Virus record (IMG/VR): IMGVR_UViG_3300033153_003480 | Location: 1 to 45,511 of that record | Reading direction: 5' to 3' (one strand) | DNA: 45,511 bases | From: a virus | Shown: positions 24,201-32,877 of the stretch, one piece after another | Layout of the letters: the number at the start of each line of letters is the position of its first letter | Position numbering within the stretch: the first letter of the stretch is position 1 | Notes under the pieces: generated by a model | What the model was told of the DNA's origin: nothing | The model's database searches: none | What the model saw: only the letters and a program-made list of their open reading frames with translations | Position numbers and translations under genes: made by a program

Positions 24201-24388
24201 ATGATTCGTGGGGAACTTTTAATATAGACATGCAAAGAGACGGGCAAGTGGACGAAGTAGAGTTTGGGCTTGTTAGCATGGAACACTTAAAATGGAAAAT
24301 AAGCCATGACGTTGTTGATGAACCGATTGGCATAAACGAACTCAATATCAGATACGAAGTAAACGATGACGCGGATAGGGACTTGTAA
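21182..24388 (+). CDS. Tail nozzle protein with inserted GLUG beta-helix domain
   Basis: The P22 gp10 / T7 gp12-like class, a propeller-type ring at the tail tip, is suggested by the N-terminal QPLKVFEGMHTVGDLKDHPM and the WLWGGERFTDG, YFVASTGSCSGYTVVSDGDG and HAVWDDRNKRYHLYD blades (GTG-start numbering). Residues 108-395 are an insertion typical of GLUG adhesin domains: AISTAQELQDVNNN, YYLTNNIDMSGF, PIGPTAGATFKGSIDGRGYT, then the WDFENIWTTSSDTTYPRF ending. The start is uncertain: GTG 21182, CTG 21233 (with GGAG 7 bases upstream) or ATG 21266. The CTG reading gives a family-like L/M-A-N-Q-P N-terminus. Confidence 0.75.
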   Translation: MSRRRCLLTCSSRRSSSLANQPLKVFEGMHTVGDLKDHPMNSCYEQQNMWIRSGRFVTREGLTKYNTTVYKGEINLVHLLRNPVTGNKVIVAYADKLDLDLSTTALRAISTAQELQDVNNNLTASYYLTNNIDMSGFGAFTPIGPTAGATFKGSIDGRGYTIDKLTVTRGATQYNGLVGYTDTASFRNLFFTDLQVTGADNTAGIVGFLSYGEILNCHIQSMTATGVSGNNTVGAIFAQSANDCLVWKCSAKGYVESSAGGGDIGGAYGIHAAGIVSECYFDGTANGVTPDVFSAGLRVGGFGGNQGAGGTTRNCWVAAKVQGASEDAFIQSDAGTSSGNYADSDIDTTGSFTGATARTSVQMTQEALFANWDFENIWTTSSDTTYPRFQRTYTGPKMSAANLKRHSVLVDGIRGNQTTDGLTAEENLSIVAPVAACGTAQKAGGSLTALGVYKFAYEYYNKDRGQPSAMSPESSVVTLAGGNNQVTITIPTNTALDKQVTHARVYTTDTSGAIFYQEASEIVAYTGTAVTIDISSADSARQIPMGELDGDNDFLNNLDVHKRAIPYKHCLEHKNRMWLWGGERFTDGTAAVTKASDTVTFLDAVINEGIEGMFFQVDGDPTRYVIESRDFPWQITLTENYAWTTDATAGYTIYGEESTLRHSYVGTDGTPYPGSYPDSYKDDLAKDSGFKAQGLAVAGQNLIAFNGAQHYRISGTDHASFAPYFVASTGSCSGYTVVSDGDGNVIWCAGKDGCFISNGFGEPSSLTETSIGNIFNGDDNPPFSFTEADFGELHAVWDDRNKRYHLYDNAGRGVIYDFKKNPATGRETGWTTYYGIKARCSGVIEVSGIERVAIGDNGGDEITGIRKGYVNYYDPTATNDGAATYGRQGSITNPNALSFRYASGTVDEVMEGTHCVVISDPTAPAAVGQVRRIDSVGVVSRTMNIDVKWTTDPSVDAIIGTGNIINYRESNWTDLGTRVFKDIDVIEVNYDTKTYDATLEYRKDYDDDSWGTFNIDMQRDGQVDEVEFGLVSMEHLKWKISHDVVDEPIGINELNIRYEVNDDADRDL

Positions 24389-24666
24389 TGGTAGAAGCTA
24401 AACGGCTAAAGGGTGAGATATTCGAGGGCGGGTATGTACTTCAAGACCCGAACGCCGTACAGATGCAGGAGAAACTCGTCAGCGTTCTTCGGAACCTGGG
24501 CGCGAACAACATGAAGAACGAGGGCAGGCTTCTTAATGCCGTACAGAAAGCTCCGACAAGTTCGACGGCACCCGGTAAAAAGGGACAATGGTTCGCAGAC
24601 GAGAGCTTCCGATATGACTGCGTAGCGGACTCAACATGGCGACAAATAGCGAACTCAACATTCTAG
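24388..24666 (+). CDS. Small tail-associated protein (92 aa)
   Basis: The start overlaps the nozzle stop as TAATG. Its last third (APTSSTAPGKKGQWFADESF and RYDCVADSTWRQI) is the short aromatic strand pattern often found at the ends of phage fibre and tail-tip proteins (GQIAYDDDYLYVCTATNTWK type). It is probably a small tail or fibre-attachment component. Confidence 0.55.
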   Translation: MVEAKRLKGEIFEGGYVLQDPNAVQMQEKLVSVLRNLGANNMKNEGRLLNAVQKAPTSSTAPGKKGQWFADESFRYDCVADSTWRQIANSTF

Positions 24667-24676
24667 GAGGATTGAT

Positions 24677-25354
24677 ATGGCGGGCATAATTGGTGGAGCG
24701 GCAAGTGGAGCGGCGGTAGGCGCGACTTTAGGCGGGCCTGTTGGTGCTGTAGTAGGTGGTTTTGCGGGAGGCGTAGGCGGATTCTTAAATAGACGGCAAA
24801 GGAAGAGGGAGCAGAAGGAACTCGCTCGCGCCCAGGAAGAAACGAACCGTCGAAGAGCGGAACTCGGAGAACAGGCTCTTGAAGATATTGAACCAGGCGC
24901 AGAGCTTTTGGGACAATTCAGGGAAGAAGCACTCGCACCCGCTACGCTAGGGCGCAGGTTCGCGGCAGGCAAGGGTCCGATACTCGCGGCAGAACAACGA
25001 GAGAAGCGGGCGATACTCCGCGATCCGTCAACCGGGCGCAGAGAGTCCATGCGTGGAGGTGCAACGTCTCGGGCAGGCGGAAGACTGGCTAATCTAGGTT
25101 TTCAGGTAGAAGAGGCGCGACTTGGCGATATACGTACCGCTGGTCAAGATGCTCTAACCCTCGGAAGCATAAGAGACAAGATAAGGCAAGGCGCTTTTAC
25201 TGACACATTACCAGAGATACAAGAACGCGGATTTCTCAGCGAGGAGTTTGGCGATTTTGCACAGAACGCACCCGAGATAGGGCGAGATATAAGAACGGCT
25301 CGAAGGGGTAAGCGTAGAGGCAGGGTTGGCGCTTCGGCAGGCGTTGTAAGGTAA
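24677..25354 (+). CDS. Glycine-zipper ejection protein (225 aa)
   Basis: The ATG follows CTAGGAGGATTG. Residues 2-40 (GGAASGAAVGATLGGPVGAV, then VGGFAGGVGGFL) form a Gly/Ala zipper, typical of ejected virion proteins that insert into the inner membrane. A strongly basic, helical Arg-rich region follows. It is the first of three consecutive internal or ejected proteins. The basic C-terminus (RRGKRRGRVGAS) may bind DNA. Confidence 0.72.
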   Translation: MAGIIGGAASGAAVGATLGGPVGAVVGGFAGGVGGFLNRRQRKREQKELARAQEETNRRRAELGEQALEDIEPGAELLGQFREEALAPATLGRRFAAGKGPILAAEQREKRAILRDPSTGRRESMRGGATSRAGGRLANLGFQVEEARLGDIRTAGQDALTLGSIRDKIRQGAFTDTLPEIQERGFLSEEFGDFAQNAPEIGRDIRTARRGKRRGRVGASAGVVR

Positions 25355-25379
25355 TAAGATGGTTCCAGGGAGATTATAA

Positions 25380-26744
25380 ATGGCTGGTATAACATTAGGT
25401 CAGGCGCTACAACAGAGAGCGGCGCAGAAACGGCAGTTCACAAAAGAGGATGTTCTTGCGTTCAACACCAAGATGGCGATTGAGAAGTCAGACTTCGAGC
25501 AAGACCAAGCTGATTTAAAACGAGAGAACGAGTTTGCTATAAGGGAACTAAAAGCAGAGACGAAACTTGAGGATGCCCGTGCTGAGACGGTCAAGATAGA
25601 ACAGGCGCAACAGCTTGAAGATGACCTCGTAGAGATTGAGAAGGGCCTTGCGCGTCAGGACCTAGAAGAAGACCGCGCACTTAACGTGCTGGAGATTGAA
25701 AAAGCTGAACGTCGCGGACGAGTGCGTGCGGCGGCTGGCAAGACAACTCTCGGAGATGTACTGGAGGAACGTGAGGCGGCACCGCTGTCACCGCAGGAGA
25801 AGGCACGGCAGACGGAAGCCGGGAAGTTGCAGGCGAGGGCAGGGGCGGCACCTGAACCAAGAACGGAAGAGGAAATAAAGGCGATAGAAGACGCAACGGG
25901 CAAGGCGTTTGACAGGGTGTCTGGAACTTTCATATCTCCGGCGGCTGACGGGGGCGTGGATGTACCGGCTGAAGACGTAGACATAACGACGCTCACAAAG
26001 AAACAGAAGGAGAGGTTTATCAACGCCCGGATATCTGATGCGGCGGGGTTGGCTGACTTCATCCAGAAAGACTTTCAGTTCGCTATCGACAGAGGCATAT
26101 TGACCGCCGATGAATGGGAAGAGATAAAAGGCGACGCTGCGGCAATCGAAGACTTTGTGCTTCAAAAGACGAACCTCCCGTCTGCCGACCCGGCTGTTCG
26201 CGCCAAACGTGCGGCGCTAAAGAGGGAAATAAGACGAAAGACAGCAGAGACCAACGTGAAAGTATCGAAGGCAGGAACAGTGTTCAAGAAAGCAGTCGGT
26301 CCGAAGTTGACCCAAGTGAAAACGCTAACGGAACTCAATGCCCTGATATTTGACGGTGACGACAAGATAGAGGGACTCCACGACTCCGGTGCTAAGGACG
26401 ATCTTGGCGTATGGTGGGATGCTCAACTAAAGGCTAAACTGACTCCGCTCATCCGAAAGTTCAAGCTAGACGCAACCAAGGAGAAGATAGACAACATAGA
26501 ACAGTTCCGCGACTGGTCGGATGAACGAAGCGCTATCATAGGTGATATATTTGACCCGGACGCACGCAAAGAACTCGCAGAGTGGTTCAAGAAAGAAGCG
26601 GGTAAAAAGATTGAACAGTTCGCCAAAGAATCAAAAGAGGAAGCCGCAGCGGCGAAGGAAATACTTGAGGGCGAGGAAAGCGTATTGGGTACTCTCTTGA
26701 GAGGTGCCAAGAGGGTATCGAAAGGACTACAAGGATTATTCTAA
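25380..26744 (+). CDS. Coiled-coil internal virion / ejection protein (454 aa)
   Basis: The ATG follows AGGGAGATTATAA. Residues of about 30-130 are a long Glu/Lys/Arg coiled coil (KRENEFAIRELKAETKLEDA), then a Pro/Ala linker, then a second helical part. It lies between the glycine-zipper gene and the 1613-residue gene, the place of the middle ejection protein (P22 gp20 or T7 gp15 class) in short-tailed phages. No enzymatic motif seen. Confidence 0.65.
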   Translation: MAGITLGQALQQRAAQKRQFTKEDVLAFNTKMAIEKSDFEQDQADLKRENEFAIRELKAETKLEDARAETVKIEQAQQLEDDLVEIEKGLARQDLEEDRALNVLEIEKAERRGRVRAAAGKTTLGDVLEEREAAPLSPQEKARQTEAGKLQARAGAAPEPRTEEEIKAIEDATGKAFDRVSGTFISPAADGGVDVPAEDVDITTLTKKQKERFINARISDAAGLADFIQKDFQFAIDRGILTADEWEEIKGDAAAIEDFVLQKTNLPSADPAVRAKRAALKREIRRKTAETNVKVSKAGTVFKKAVGPKLTQVKTLTELNALIFDGDDKIEGLHDSGAKDDLGVWWDAQLKAKLTPLIRKFKLDATKEKIDNIEQFRDWSDERSAIIGDIFDPDARKELAEWFKKEAGKKIEQFAKESKEEAAAAKEILEGEESVLGTLLRGAKRVSKGLQGLF

Positions 26745-29700
26745 ATGGCGCTACAGATTAACGACCCCGCATTCAAAGAGGCATCGAAACAGACGTTCGT
26801 ACCGGGAGCTATCGGTCCGGTAGAAGAACCAGCCGTCACGATCGAACCTCTTGTAATAGACGACCCGGTGTTCGCTGAAGCAAGCAAACAGCGAATTGAC
26901 ACCGAAATTGCTGGTGACGTGTCGGCTCAGACCGAGACGCTTGCTCCGCAGGAAGACATTGACCTTGTTGCGCCAGAGAGACGGCAACTCACTGAACAAG
27001 AAATCTTTGAAGCAGCACAGAGAGAGATAGAAGTTCAGTCTGATACTGACATCCCGGAAGTGCAACAGTTTGTCGGACAACTGCAACAGAATATACAAGA
27101 CCCGAGTGCTTTGGCGGAGATTCTGCAAGTTGACATAATTTCGCCTCTAAGCGACGAGGGCGTTGTGGCAGGGCAAGACGTGGGTGGGGGTGGTGTCGTT
27201 GATTCTGGGGCAACTGGTGGTGTCTCAGGGGCATTTGGGCCGCAGGAAGCCCCGAAACAAAGGTTTGGGTCTGTATTGCCTGACTTCGATGAGAACGAAG
27301 AGCCTACTAATATATTGGCGATGAAGAAAGCGATGGGGACAGAAATAGAATTGTCGCCGCTTGCTCAAGATGCAAGCGAGAAATTGCCGGTTACTGGAAC
27401 ACCTGAGGTTGACGAGATGAGCACGGAGTTTGCTGACGATATAGCTGACCGCACGGCTTCGGTTGTGTCGAACTTCATACAGGGTGCAACTGGTATCGAT
27501 CCGGGACTGATAACACCGGAACGCCGCGAGGCTCTTGAGGAACGCTCGAGCAAGTTCAACCTTAACGATATACCGGGTTTTCAGAACGTGGTCAACTTTG
27601 TCGAACGAAAACTAAGCGGAGGTAGCACGCTTCTTCCGTCACAGCTTGCGGAAAGACGTTTTGAAATATCTACTGCTGATGTAACCGATTCGCTTGCTCA
27701 GGTGGGCGGTGCGCTTGCGCTGTTCGAGAGAACGATGGCATCAATGGGTGGAGCGAAAGCAGGTTCTCTTGCCGATAAAGGCAGGCGGTTATTTGGTACT
27801 GGTTTCTATACATCGGCGATTACAAACGCAAATGCTAGAATACAAGAAGCGGCACTCACGGACAAGAAACTTGACCCAGTTGGTGTGGCAAAGGAATCGT
27901 TCGAGGTAGGCTTGAAATCAGGCGCACACCTTCTCACGTTCGTAGGCACTCACATGGTAGCGAAGGGAGCGGTCAAAGGAGTGACGCCCGCTCAGTTCGT
28001 CAAGCAGGTCGAAGCGGTACCGGGACTTGCAAAGACCCTCGATGTTGCCGGGGTCGTTGGTATCGGCACATCACTATCAACTATCACTCAGTTGATCGAG
28101 GGCGATTTTGACCCGAGGCGTGCATTGGAAGAAGGTGCGTCTGCCGGTATGTTCGTGTGGATGGGAGGCTTGAACAAACCCAAGAACATCAAGGCGAAAC
28201 AGTTGGCTGACCTTGCAAATAAACGCTGGATGGACTTATGGCAGAAATCGAAAAAGGCGGGATTGAGCAAGGCAGAGATGAACGAGCTACAGTTCTTGGA
28301 AGCCGGGAAGAACGACCCGAAGTTTCTGTCATTCATTTATGATGTTGCGCTGACAGGCAAAGAAGCCCTCAAGGAATCGGCTGAGGCGTTAAAGCGTGGG
28401 GAGGTAGGGCTGTCCACAAGGAAGCCCACACCCGAGGAAGCCGCTAAGGTTAAGAAAGCGGAGGCAGAGAAAGCGGCTGTTGGTGAGAAGGCAGAGCCTA
28501 AAAAGCCCGCACCAAAAGGCGGATTTGCCATTGATGAGGTTGTCAAGGCTACCGACAGGGGCAACTTCGGAAAGATAGTCGAGTTCACCGACAAGGGTGC
28601 GAAGGTGCGTTTTGTCAATAAGGAGACAGGCAGAAGCTCGACCGTGAATATGTCTCTTGAACAGATTGAGAAGACGAAGAAAACGCAAGACTTGACACCA
28701 GAAGAGCGAGAGAAGGTTGAACTAGCGCAGAGATTACAGAGAGAGAAGCAGAGAGGGCAACTGTTCGAAGATAAGGGCGAGGAACGTGAGGCGATTATAG
28801 AAGAACAGCGCACACCTGAGCAGATTATCGACATAATGTTCGAGTCCAAACCACCGACACCTACACCGAAAGAACTAGGCGAGGGCAAAGAGGTCAAGCA
28901 GGTGTTCAAGGTTGACAAGTTTAATCTGACAAAAGAAGGCAACGACCTCATACAGAAGTCTTTTGAGAAAGCAGGTCTTGAGCGCAGGCGCGTCAAGCAC
29001 AACGAGCAGACCGTAGCGGAAGCAGAGAAACTGGACGATGACGTTATACTTGCGAAGCTCCCTGATGTTCTTGACGGTAAGACGAACCTTTCCGATGCAG
29101 AGGTTCTGCGTATGTCGAACCTATCGAACAACCTTGCCAATGCCATAGGTGAACTATCGAAACAGGCGAAGGACAACCCGAACCTATACATCGAGATAGA
29201 GGACATGTTGGACAATCTGGAACGTGCGACTGTCCTTCAGGTCAGAGCAGGCACCGCACACGGACGAGCCATACAGATAATGAGACAGCAAGCATCGTTC
29301 ACGCTTGAACCTAGCTTCTGGCTCCGTCAGGCGGCTAAGAAGATAGGGAACGACAGATTGCCGGGAGATACGGTACAGAAGATAAACGACTTCATAGCTA
29401 AAGGCGACCGTGACGGGCTTGCTCAGTTCGTTGCTAATCTCGGTGAGACGTTATGGTCAGAGCGCATACTGACGCTTTACAAGGCTGGTTTGCTTACTGG
29501 CATCCCGAAGACTGACGCGAAGAACATGGGTTCTAATACGCTGATAAAGGTGTTTGATGACCTTACCGACCTCGGGCCGGGGAATATATTTGACTCTATC
29601 ATCGGTTCGATGACTGGTCTGCGTACAGTAGATTTCACTCTTGAAAATGCTTTCAACTCATGGTCGCAATTCGGCAAGGGCGCAAGCGAGGGTTGGGAAC

Positions 29701-31586
29701 TTTTGCGCACTGGTGTCGATAAGACCAATTACGCCGGGAACAAGATAGAGTTCAAGAAATCGTTTGACCGTTTCTCTAAGAACCCGGTTGAGCGTGCGGC
29801 GGCTCATTATACGGATTTCATCTTCGGGAGACTTGAGGCAGAGGACAAACCGTTCAAGGCTATGGCATTCGGCAAGTCTCTATGGGAGCGTGCGCGGATA
29901 GACGGAAAGAAAGCGGGACTGAAAGACCGCGCACTTGACCAGTTCATAGCGAAGAAGATGGCGAACCCTACCGCCGAGATGATGAGACTCGCCCAACACG
30001 ATGCGTTGCTTATGACGTTTCAGGCAGAGAACACGCTCAACGATGCGTGGCGTGGGTTTATAGGCGGCGCGGAAGGACTGGCGAAGCTAACCAAGGCGGA
30101 CGAGACGAGAATGGGAAGAGAACTTGCGGCGGCGTATCGCGCTTCTTGGGAGTTTGTCAATCCATTCAATAAGGTCGGGACGAACTTGATACTTGTGGCA
30201 ACAGAGTTCTCTCCGCTAGGGTTCGGTAAGGCGGTTCTTGATGCCGTAGGACCAGTCAAGGGAAAACAATTCACCAAGAAGGAACGTGCTATAGTTAGGC
30301 AGCGCCGCGTTGTTAAGGACTTGAGCCGCGCAACAGTAGGGTCGGCAATATCGTTCGCAATACTGAATATGATAAAAGACAGTAAGGACGAAGACGATCC
30401 TGAGATAACGCTGAGAACGCTGTCCGAGTTCAAGGAACGCAGACTAAAACAGAGGGCAGGGGAGCAAGAAGGTTCTTTTTCTTATACGACAAAAGAAGGC
30501 AAGAGAAGGAACATATCGTTCTCCGGCGTTGACCCGATACCGTCCTTCTTTCTATCTGCTGGTATTATGAAGAAGATAGCAGACGGCGAGATAGGATACA
30601 AAGAGGGCATACTGACGTTTGTGCAACAGAAATATGTCAATGAATCTTATTTCACCGGCATAAAGGATATGCTTGACGCTCTCACCCCAGGCGACACCGG
30701 CGAAGAGAAGATGGACAGGTTCATACAGAACACAGCGGCAGGCTTTGTGCCGACAATAGTATATCAGTTCTCGAAGCTGTCAGACGATACGTTCCGTGAT
30801 GTTGATTCGATACCGTCTGCGATACTTGCGCGGATACCGATACTCAGGAAACAGCTACCGCCTCGCATTGATGCGTTCGGAAATGAGGTCAAGTACAAGA
30901 ACGATAACGTGACAAAGGCACTCAATATCTTTCTCAATCCGTTCGCTGTATCTACCGTAGAGATAGGGGATATCGACAAAGAACTGAAGCGCCTTGTCGA
31001 TGCCGGGTTCGATTCAAGTAGGGTTCTCCCGAGCGAGACGTTCACTCGCATTCAGATAAATGGGCGCAACTCGTTCCTGCGCTTAAACGCAAAAGAGCGC
31101 AACCTCGTACAGACCCAACGCGGGAAGAATGTGTTTACTGGCTTGACCAACATAATGAAGTCTGATGATTACAAGGAAGCAGAAGACGAACGCAAGGTGT
31201 CAATGATTTCGTCCCATTATACAAGGGCATGGACTGAGACAAAGAAGACAATCGTCAAGGAGATAGCGGAGCAGAAAGTACAACAGAAACAGAAGAGCGA
31301 GAAGCAGACGAAGGACTTACGCCTATTCATCAAGAAACAGCGCGACAAGATAGATAAGGAGAAGAAGCGCGATGCGGCGAAACTAGCACGCGAAGAGGCG
31401 AGAGCCGTAAGAGAAGAGGAAACCGCTGAACGTAAGCGGATACGCGAGGCAATCCCTCGGCGCACACCGCGTCCCAAGAGCGCGGCGAAACGAACACGGA
31501 GAGGCGCAACGCCGACAACGAAGCCGAAGACAGAGAGGGAACTGATACTAGAGCGTAGGCGGAAACGCCTTGAAAATAGACAATAG
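26745..31586 (+). CDS. Giant ejection protein, polyvalent-type (1613 aa)
   Basis: The longest gene in the window. Residues 1-200 look disordered and Gln/Glu-rich. A small SH3/KOW-like module sits at about 590-645 (GGFAIDEVVKATDRGNFGKI). A long helical C-terminal half contains YKAGLLTGIPKTDAKN near 912, a pattern shared by large polyvalent phage proteins (LPD-type helical domains). A hydrophobic helix lies near 1192-1212 (GSAISFAILNMI). The last 100 residues are a Lys/Arg-rich coiled coil (KKQRDKIDKEKKRDAAKLAR). No lysozyme motif is evident. It would leave the virion with the DNA and help cross the envelope. Confidence 0.75.
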   Translation: MALQINDPAFKEASKQTFVPGAIGPVEEPAVTIEPLVIDDPVFAEASKQRIDTEIAGDVSAQTETLAPQEDIDLVAPERRQLTEQEIFEAAQREIEVQSDTDIPEVQQFVGQLQQNIQDPSALAEILQVDIISPLSDEGVVAGQDVGGGGVVDSGATGGVSGAFGPQEAPKQRFGSVLPDFDENEEPTNILAMKKAMGTEIELSPLAQDASEKLPVTGTPEVDEMSTEFADDIADRTASVVSNFIQGATGIDPGLITPERREALEERSSKFNLNDIPGFQNVVNFVERKLSGGSTLLPSQLAERRFEISTADVTDSLAQVGGALALFERTMASMGGAKAGSLADKGRRLFGTGFYTSAITNANARIQEAALTDKKLDPVGVAKESFEVGLKSGAHLLTFVGTHMVAKGAVKGVTPAQFVKQVEAVPGLAKTLDVAGVVGIGTSLSTITQLIEGDFDPRRALEEGASAGMFVWMGGLNKPKNIKAKQLADLANKRWMDLWQKSKKAGLSKAEMNELQFLEAGKNDPKFLSFIYDVALTGKEALKESAEALKRGEVGLSTRKPTPEEAAKVKKAEAEKAAVGEKAEPKKPAPKGGFAIDEVVKATDRGNFGKIVEFTDKGAKVRFVNKETGRSSTVNMSLEQIEKTKKTQDLTPEEREKVELAQRLQREKQRGQLFEDKGEEREAIIEEQRTPEQIIDIMFESKPPTPTPKELGEGKEVKQVFKVDKFNLTKEGNDLIQKSFEKAGLERRRVKHNEQTVAEAEKLDDDVILAKLPDVLDGKTNLSDAEVLRMSNLSNNLANAIGELSKQAKDNPNLYIEIEDMLDNLERATVLQVRAGTAHGRAIQIMRQQASFTLEPSFWLRQAAKKIGNDRLPGDTVQKINDFIAKGDRDGLAQFVANLGETLWSERILTLYKAGLLTGIPKTDAKNMGSNTLIKVFDDLTDLGPGNIFDSIIGSMTGLRTVDFTLENAFNSWSQFGKGASEGWELLRTGVDKTNYAGNKIEFKKSFDRFSKNPVERAAAHYTDFIFGRLEAEDKPFKAMAFGKSLWERARIDGKKAGLKDRALDQFIAKKMANPTAEMMRLAQHDALLMTFQAENTLNDAWRGFIGGAEGLAKLTKADETRMGRELAAAYRASWEFVNPFNKVGTNLILVATEFSPLGFGKAVLDAVGPVKGKQFTKKERAIVRQRRVVKDLSRATVGSAISFAILNMIKDSKDEDDPEITLRTLSEFKERRLKQRAGEQEGSFSYTTKEGKRRNISFSGVDPIPSFFLSAGIMKKIADGEIGYKEGILTFVQQKYVNESYFTGIKDMLDALTPGDTGEEKMDRFIQNTAAGFVPTIVYQFSKLSDDTFRDVDSIPSAILARIPILRKQLPPRIDAFGNEVKYKNDNVTKALNIFLNPFAVSTVEIGDIDKELKRLVDAGFDSSRVLPSETFTRIQINGRNSFLRLNAKERNLVQTQRGKNVFTGLTNIMKSDDYKEAEDERKVSMISSHYTRAWTETKKTIVKEIAEQKVQQKQKSEKQTKDLRLFIKKQRDKIDKEKKRDAAKLAREEARAVREEETAERKRIREAIPRRTPRPKSAAKRTRRGATPTTKPKTERELILERRRKRLENRQ

Positions 31587-31609
31587 ACATTGAGTTAGGG
31601 AGGTGAGTA

Positions 31610-31642
31610 ATGGGAAAAGATAAACCGATGTACGGTATTTAA
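31610..31642 (+). CDS. Possible 10-aa mini-ORF with strong ribosome site
   Basis: MGKDKPMYGI follows a GGGAGGTGA site with ideal spacing. It could be a leader peptide coupled to the next gene, or the remains of a shortened gene. The evidence is only the quality of the start signal. Confidence 0.25.
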   Translation: MGKDKPMYGI

Positions 31643-31672
31643 TACAATAAAATTAGAAGGAGGGAAGACAGG

Positions 31673-32767
31673 ATGAAAAGGTTTGCTTTAGGAATTGGGA
31701 TTGTTTTGATTGTGGCGGTAGCGCTGTTCGCCGCTGAAGGTGATAAAATCACGTCTATCACTGACGGCGTTGAGGTGTTCCGTGTGACCGAGGATGGCGG
31801 CGTTGTGTCTCTTGAGAACGTACAGCTTCCTGGTACGGCTACTGGTCCGAAGATCGACATTAACCATGACGCGACAGCGAACACCATAGGCACGGTTATC
31901 TCAACCGTAGATATCGTGACTCAGGTTGGTGACGGTGCCGGGTTGGCTACTGGCGGCGCGATTACTGGTCTGCACATTACCGTAGGCGGGACGAACACCG
32001 CCTCCCAGGTAGACGCTATCACTGTCGGCGGTACCCAGGGCGTTATCCGTCAGAACATCTGGGACAACGTAAGCGGTGAGACGATCTACCGTTGGACCTC
32101 TAGGTCTGGTGTGACTGACATCAGCGAGAGCGCTGCGGCGACTCACATGGACACCAATTTTCTTGTCAAAAAGAACGAATGTCTTTACTTCATAGTCGGG
32201 ACTGAGTTCGATGGAATAAATGTCCAGATGTCTACGGTAGCCTCGCAGAATCTCTTGTGTACGTTTGCGTACAGCGATACGACAATGGGTGATACCATAT
32301 CGTCGTGGAAAGAGTTTAATCCGACCGATTTCACGGACGGGTTCACTCGCAACGGCGCTATAGTGTGGGGGGCTTCAATGCTCACGAACTGGCAACCTGG
32401 TCAGGACACTGTTATCTTCGGTAATGTGTCCGACACTGGTCATGTCATTCGTATCACTCGGACGCTTCCGTTGCGTGACGACGTGACTGGCCCTGTAGAG
32501 GACAAGATTACAGCCATCACGTATGACAAAACGTACCAGTGGGATGATGGCGGTAATGTCTCGATAAACACTCTTTCACTTGCCGCTGAGTTTGAGCTTG
32601 CCCAGATTGATACCCCGACAGTAGTGAATGATGCAGACACCGGTACCATCTTCTTGTCAGAGGATGCGCTGTATTCAGACACCTACAGATTGAGGATTTG
32701 GATCAATAACAAGTGGAGGTACATTCCGACTTTAGAGACAAACAATTACAACTGGGGCAACCCGTAA
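31673..32767 (+). CDS. Exported-type, fibre-like protein (364 aa)
   Basis: The ATG follows AGAAGGAGGGAAGAC. A typical Sec signal peptide (MKRFALGIGIVLIVAVALFA, cut possible after FAAEG) precedes a Gly/Thr/Val-rich, beta-rich protein with few Cys. ITSITDGVEVFRVTEDGGVV resembles the first strands of fibre shafts. Near the C-terminus SEDALYSDTYRLRIWINNKW is a strand pattern common in fibre head domains. It is probably a tail fibre or adhesin component. The signal peptide is unexpected for a phage structural protein. Confidence 0.6.
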   Translation: MKRFALGIGIVLIVAVALFAAEGDKITSITDGVEVFRVTEDGGVVSLENVQLPGTATGPKIDINHDATANTIGTVISTVDIVTQVGDGAGLATGGAITGLHITVGGTNTASQVDAITVGGTQGVIRQNIWDNVSGETIYRWTSRSGVTDISESAAATHMDTNFLVKKNECLYFIVGTEFDGINVQMSTVASQNLLCTFAYSDTTMGDTISSWKEFNPTDFTDGFTRNGAIVWGASMLTNWQPGQDTVIFGNVSDTGHVIRITRTLPLRDDVTGPVEDKITAITYDKTYQWDDGGNVSINTLSLAAEFELAQIDTPTVVNDADTGTIFLSEDALYSDTYRLRIWINNKWRYIPTLETNNYNWGNP

Positions 32768-32817
32768 ACTGTTTGTTTCGTAGCGGTGATTATTATCAAC
32801 AACAAGACAATAAAGAG

Positions 32818-32854
32818 AGGCGTGGAGAGGGGGGCGTGTCCCTCCTCCCCGCCT
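32818..32854 (+). terminator. Hairpin between the two fibre-like genes
   Basis: AGGCG (32818-32822) pairs with CGCCT (32850-32854), and GGAGAGGG with CCCTCCTCC with one bulge, around a GGCGTGT loop. The tail is TTCCCC, so termination would be partial. It could set lower expression of the downstream fibre gene. Confidence 0.5.
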
Positions 32855-32877
32855 TTCCCCTAGAGAGGAGTGATGTG

